Assembly: GCF_000024265.1 (NCBI RefSeq)
Contig: NC_013204.1
Coordinates: 1,848,180 to 1,912,179, forward strand
Source: Eggerthella lenta DSM 2243
GTDB lineage: Bacteria > Actinomycetota > Coriobacteriia > Coriobacteriales > Eggerthellaceae
Reading direction: 5' to 3'
Length of the DNA: 64,000 bases
The notes beneath the pieces are model-generated. The model was not told the DNA's origin. It worked only from the letters and a program-made list of their open reading frames with translations, and made no database searches. Below are positions 60,637 through 64,000 of the stretch, piece after piece. Numbering within the stretch: the stretch's first letter is position 1; each line of letters starts with the position of its first letter. Made by a program: the position numbers and the translations under genes.

Positions 60637-61275
60637 ATGGCCGAGAAAGTGACGAAGCGCCAGCAAGCGGTGCTCGACTGCATCGAGGAGTGCATTCGGG
60701 AGAAGGGATACGGCCCGACCGTGCGCGAGGTCTGCCAGAGCCTCGGCCTCTCCTCCCCCTCCACCGTGCACGTGCACTTGAAGGCGCTCGAGGAGAAGGG
60801 CCTCATCAAGCGCGATCCGCTCAAGTCGCGCTCCATCGCCCTCACCTACCAGCTCGAAGACGCCGCGCTGGCCACCAACGTGGTGCAGCCCAGCTTCAGC
60901 AACATCGTGAACGTGCCCCTCGTGGGCAACGTGGCCGCCGGCTCCCCCATCCTCGCCGAGGAGAACATCACCGACACCCTGTCGCTTCCCACCGAGATCG
61001 TGGGCGACGCCCCGTCGTTCTTGCTCTCCGTGCGCGGCGAGAGCATGATCGAGGCGGGCATCAACGACGGCGACTACGTCGTGGTCAAGGAGCAGCCCGT
61101 GGCGAACAACGGCGACATCGTCGTGGCCATCATCGACGACGGGGCCACGGTGAAGCGCTTCTTCAAGGAAAGCGACCATATCCGCTTGCAGCCGGAGAAC
61201 TCCACGATGGATCCCATCATCACCACCGACTGCGCCATCGCCGGCAAGGTGGTCGCGGTCTTCCGCCGCCTGTAG
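60637..61275 (+). CDS. lexA: SOS repressor LexA
   Basis: A 212-residue repressor. The N-terminal winged helix (about 5-65) contains PTVREVCQSLGLSSPSTVHVHLKAL. The C-terminal protease domain keeps the self-cleavage site A101-G102 (GNVAAGSPI), the nucleophile S136 (RGESMIEAGI) and the lysine K173 (GATVKRF); all three are offset by 17 from their E. coli counterparts. ATG 60637 follows GAAAGGA; earlier in-frame starts lack a site. Two LexA boxes stand upstream. Confidence 0.97.
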   Translation: MAEKVTKRQQAVLDCIEECIREKGYGPTVREVCQSLGLSSPSTVHVHLKALEEKGLIKRDPLKSRSIALTYQLEDAALATNVVQPSFSNIVNVPLVGNVAAGSPILAEENITDTLSLPTEIVGDAPSFLLSVRGESMIEAGINDGDYVVVKEQPVANNGDIVVAIIDDGATVKRFFKESDHIRLQPENSTMDPIITTDCAIAGKVVAVFRRL

Positions 61276-61454
61276 CGGCGAACCGCACGCTGGTCGTCAG
61301 CTTGATCGAACCGCGAAGCCCTGCCGCAATCCGACCGCTTCGGCAAGGCTTTTCCGGCTTTTCCGAACGTGCCGCTGCGCCGGTTCCCGCTTTCGCCGTC
61401 CGATAAGGCGCCGCCGCAGACCGGCCGCAAGAACGAAACGCCTACCCTGCGACG

Positions 61455-61494
61455 AAGCGAGCCGCCCCGGGTCGATGCCCGGGGCGGCTCGCTT
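61455..61494. terminator. 17-bp hairpin between convergent lexA and hflX
   Basis: AAGCGAGCCGCCCCGGG (61455-61471) pairs exactly with 61478-61494 around TCGATG. No long T-run, but its place between two gene ends points to bidirectional termination. Confidence 0.65.
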
Positions 61495-61497
61495 ACC

Positions 61498-61512
61498 TTA
61501 GAGTTACTCTAA
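61498..61512. promoter_or_regulatory. third MerR-type palindrome, overlapping the hflX stop
   Basis: TTAGAGTTACTCTAA is a near-perfect palindrome that matches the core of the site before merR (16 of 17 bases in the wider comparison). It covers the stop codon of hflX and lies between convergent genes, an odd place for an operator. Confidence 0.4.
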
Positions 61513-62819
61513 CCGACCGTGTAAGGACGGAACATGCTCGCGAACGAAGGAGCCGCCAGCATGACGATGCGCGTGCCCTGCTCCTCATGGGTTTCCGACA
61601 GGATGTGGCATCTTTCGTGCGCCACCGACACGAGGTCGCCGCGGTTGTAGGGAATCAGCACGTCGAGATGCTCGTCTTGCGCCGAGGCGACGCGGGCAAC
61701 GTGCTCCACGAGCTCGCCTACGCCCTCCCCCGTCGCCGCCGATACGAACTGAGCCTGCGGATGGCGCGCTTTAAGGGCGCCGAGGCGCTCCTCGCCGAGC
61801 AGGTCGCACTTGTTGAACACGAGCACGCGCGACAGGTCCTGCGCGTGTATCTGCCCGAGCACGTCCTCGACGGCCGCGATCTGCGCCTCGTACTCGTCCG
61901 ACGAGGCATCCACCACGTGCAGCACGAGGTCGGCGCCCGTGATTTCGTCGAGCGTCGATTTGAACGCCTCGATGAGCGTGGTCGGAAGCTTCTGGATGAA
62001 CCCGACCGTGTCGGTGACGGTGATCTCGCGGCCCTCGGGAAGCTCGAACTTGCGCGTGGTGGAGTCGAGCGTGGCGAACAGCTTGTCGTACGCCAGCACG
62101 TCCGCATTCGTCAGCCGGTTGAGCAGGCTCGACTTGCCGGCGTTCGTGTAGCCGGCCAGCGCCACCTTGAACATGCCGCTTTCGTAACGGCTTTCGCGCT
62201 GGACGGCGCGCACCTCGGCCAGATGCTTGAGCTCGCGCTTGATGGACGTGATGCGCTTGCGCACCATGCGGCGGTCGACCTCGAGCTGGCTCTCGCCTTC
62301 GCCGAAGCGCGATCCCACGCCGCCGCCCATGCGGTTGGAGGCCAGGTGGGCCCACATGCCGCGCAAGCGCGGCAGCAGGTACTCGTTCTGGGCGAGCCGC
62401 ACCTGCAGCCGGCCCTCCTTGCTGGTGGCGTGCAGGGCGAAGATGTCGAGGATGAGCGCCGTACGGTCGATGACCTTCACGTCGCGGCCCATCGCCTTCT
62501 CGAGGTTCGCCTGCTGGGAGGGCGTCAGCTCGTCGTCGAACACGACGAGGTCGGCCGCGTGGGCGCGCGCAAGCTCGGCCACTTCTTCGGCCTTGCCCGT
62601 GCCCACGAACGTACGCGGATTGGGCGCGTCGAGCTTCTGCGTGGTGGTGGCCACCGCGTCGGCGCCTGCCGTATCCACGAGGCGCTCGAGCTCGGCGAGC
62701 GACGATGCCAGCGGCCACGTGGAGCCGGGGCGATCCACACCGACGAGCACGGCGCGCTCGCGGCGCTCTTCGGAGATCGGGGTCATGCCCCGCGTGATGA
62801 CTGATTCGAATTCCGTCAT
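61509..62819 (-). CDS. hflX: GTPase HflX
   Basis: A ribosome-binding GTPase that splits stalled 70S ribosomes. The N-terminal HflX domain contains TFVGTGKAEEVAEL and VFDDELTPSQQANLEK; the G domain begins at ALAGYTNAGKSSLLN and includes DTVGFIQKLP and NKCDLL. About 436 residues. The ATG at 62819 has AAAGGTTGGA upstream. It follows miaA in the same direction, an arrangement shared with many bacteria. Confidence 0.95.
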   Translation of the reverse strand: MTEFESVITRGMTPISEERRERAVLVGVDRPGSTWPLASSLAELERLVDTAGADAVATTTQKLDAPNPRTFVGTGKAEEVAELARAHAADLVVFDDELTPSQQANLEKAMGRDVKVIDRTALILDIFALHATSKEGRLQVRLAQNEYLLPRLRGMWAHLASNRMGGGVGSRFGEGESQLEVDRRMVRKRITSIKRELKHLAEVRAVQRESRYESGMFKVALAGYTNAGKSSLLNRLTNADVLAYDKLFATLDSTTRKFELPEGREITVTDTVGFIQKLPTTLIEAFKSTLDEITGADLVLHVVDASSDEYEAQIAAVEDVLGQIHAQDLSRVLVFNKCDLLGEERLGALKARHPQAQFVSAATGEGVGELVEHVARVASAQDEHLDVLIPYNRGDLVSVAHERCHILSETHEEQGTRIVMLAAPSFASMFRPYTVG

Positions 62820-63012
62820 GGATCCAACCTTTCGATGCAGAGACGAGCACGCCGGCATCGGCGTGCGAAGACAGTCGGGAGCGGCGGCGAGCCGCTAGAG
62901 AAAGGCGTGCGCTGTCTGCATGATAGGTGCTCCGATCTTGAACGGTTCGACGGCAGGAGTGTGCCCGTGGCTTCGTATCATATCACAAGCGTTCCTTCGT
63001 CTGGAGAAACCG

Positions 63013-63993
63013 TCAGGCAACGCCGTCATCAAGCAGCTCGAGCGCTTCTTCGACGAGCGACGGGATATCGCGCGACGTCGCATCGAGCCACCGGATACGC
63101 GCGTCCTTGCGAAACCAGGTGCGCTGCCGCTTCGCGTAGCGGCGCGTGGCCAGCTTGATCCGCTCCACAGCCTCGTCAAGAGAGATGAACCCGTCGAGAG
63201 CCTCCACGATCTCCTTGTACCCGATAGCCTGCGGCGCCGTCACGCCTTCGCGAAAGCCCCTGTCGAGCAGCCCTTCCACTTCCGCCACGAGACCCGTCTC
63301 CACCATGGCGTCCACCCGCGCGTCGATGCGCGCGCACAGCACGTCGGGATCCACCGCCATGCCGAAGAAGACGGCCGGAACCAACTGCGGGATGTGGGCG
63401 AGTTTGGCGCGCTGTTCGGCGTAGGTCGTGCCCTCCTCTAGCAGCTCGAAGGCGCGCACGACGCGCTTGACGTCGGCGGGCGGGATGACGGAGGCGCTGG
63501 CCTCGTCGCGCGCCGCCAGCAGCTTCCACAGCGCCTCGGCGCCCTGCTCGCGCGCCAGGGCCTGGTAGCGTTCGCGAACGGGGTTTCCCACCTGCTCGCC
63601 TGCGGGAAAGTCGTAGTCGTCGACGGCTGCGCGCACGTAGAAACCGGTACCGCCGGCCAGCACGCAGCGGTTGCCGCGCGCGTCGATGGCACGGAAGCGA
63701 TCGCGCGCATAGTTCTGGAACAGCGCCGCGGAGAAGGGCTCGCCCGGGTCGACGAGGTCGAACCCGTGATGCGGCACGAGGCGCTCGGACGCGGGAAGCT
63801 TGCCCGTGCCGATGTCCATGCCGCGGTAGATCTGCATGGAGTCGGCGCTGATCACCTCTCCGCCCAGCTCGAGAGCCAGCGCTTGGGCGAGGTCGGTCTT
63901 GCCGGATGCCGTGGACCCGACGACGCAGACCGCCGGAGCCTTCAGCGGATACGGTGCTCCCCCGCCCGTCGGATCAGCGCCCGTCCGCAGCAT
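63013..63993 (-). CDS. miaA: tRNA dimethylallyltransferase
   Basis: Adds a dimethylallyl group to A37 of tRNAs that read codons beginning with U. The 326 residues hold the P-loop GSTASGKTDLA, ISADSMQIYRGMDIGTGK, GGTGFYVRA and the C-terminal TRRYAKRQRTWFRKD. The start at 63993 is seven bases from the window edge, so a longer N-terminus cannot be excluded. Confidence 0.95.
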   Translation of the reverse strand: MLRTGADPTGGGAPYPLKAPAVCVVGSTASGKTDLAQALALELGGEVISADSMQIYRGMDIGTGKLPASERLVPHHGFDLVDPGEPFSAALFQNYARDRFRAIDARGNRCVLAGGTGFYVRAAVDDYDFPAGEQVGNPVRERYQALAREQGAEALWKLLAARDEASASVIPPADVKRVVRAFELLEEGTTYAEQRAKLAHIPQLVPAVFFGMAVDPDVLCARIDARVDAMVETGLVAEVEGLLDRGFREGVTAPQAIGYKEIVEALDGFISLDEAVERIKLATRRYAKRQRTWFRKDARIRWLDATSRDIPSLVEEALELLDDGVA

Positions 63994-64000
63994 CGGGCCC

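Overview
The window is a 64 kb stretch of high-GC bacterial chromosome with dense, short-spaced genes. Its content points to an anaerobic gut actinobacterium of the class Coriobacteriia, most likely Eggerthella or a close relative in the Eggerthellaceae. The pointers are a Tat-exported molybdopterin oxidoreductase with its own membrane-bound LuxR regulator, a second membrane-bound LuxR regulator beside a transporter, an Ech-type hydrogenase, aromatic-amino-acid fermentation genes, and frequent GTG and TTG starts. The genus is inferred from gene content and cannot be proved here. I see no phage, insertion sequence, CRISPR array or rRNA; one tRNA (Pro, GGG) is present.

Layout. 1-12.6 kb is mostly housekeeping: the 3' part of dinB, a DegV protein, ileS-lspA-rluA-type pseudouridine synthase, a CmpB-like membrane protein, hemH-coaBC, tRNA-Pro, a protein made of three fused RidA domains, and a small GlsB-like membrane protein. 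12.6-18.8 kb holds an ECF sigma factor with its DUF4179 partner, a LuxR/YfcC regulator-transporter pair and a MATE exporter. 19.0-24.5 kb is a complete six-gene echABCDEF operon for a membrane-bound, ferredoxin-linked [NiFe]-hydrogenase. 24.8-31.4 kb has a CDP-alcohol phosphatidyltransferase, a VanW protein, paaK plus an ACT-domain gene, a D,D-carboxypeptidase and an FHA protein. 31.6-36.7 kb has iorA-iorB-ACT-paaK-gluQ. 37.0-44.3 kb is a molybdoenzyme locus: accessory protein, catalytic subunit, four-cluster ferredoxin, TorD chaperone, haem-type membrane protein and LuxR regulator. 44.3-56.7 kb mixes menA, lipid and phosphatase genes, Ku, a glycosyltransferase with a T2SSE_N tail, mnaA, a lipoprotein and an acetate transporter. 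56.9-64 kb holds merR, dut-nrdR, an ABC-F ATPase, an SOS gene pair around lexA, hflX and miaA.

How the parts may work together (inference). IorAB oxidatively decarboxylates aryl-pyruvates made from aromatic amino acids to aryl-acetyl-CoA and reduces ferredoxin; the PaaK enzymes interconvert aryl-acetyl-CoA and the free acid. The Ech complex can re-oxidise that ferredoxin, making H2 and an ion gradient. The molybdoenzyme locus looks like a respiratory reductase fed from quinol (menA is nearby), switched by its linked LuxR sensor.

Striking non-coding features are several long perfect inverted repeats between genes, an SOS promoter with a LexA box inside its spacer, three near-identical MerR-type palindromes, and two copies of a TTGTG-N6-CACAA palindrome, one over the promoter of the triple-RidA gene and one upstream of the ech operon.
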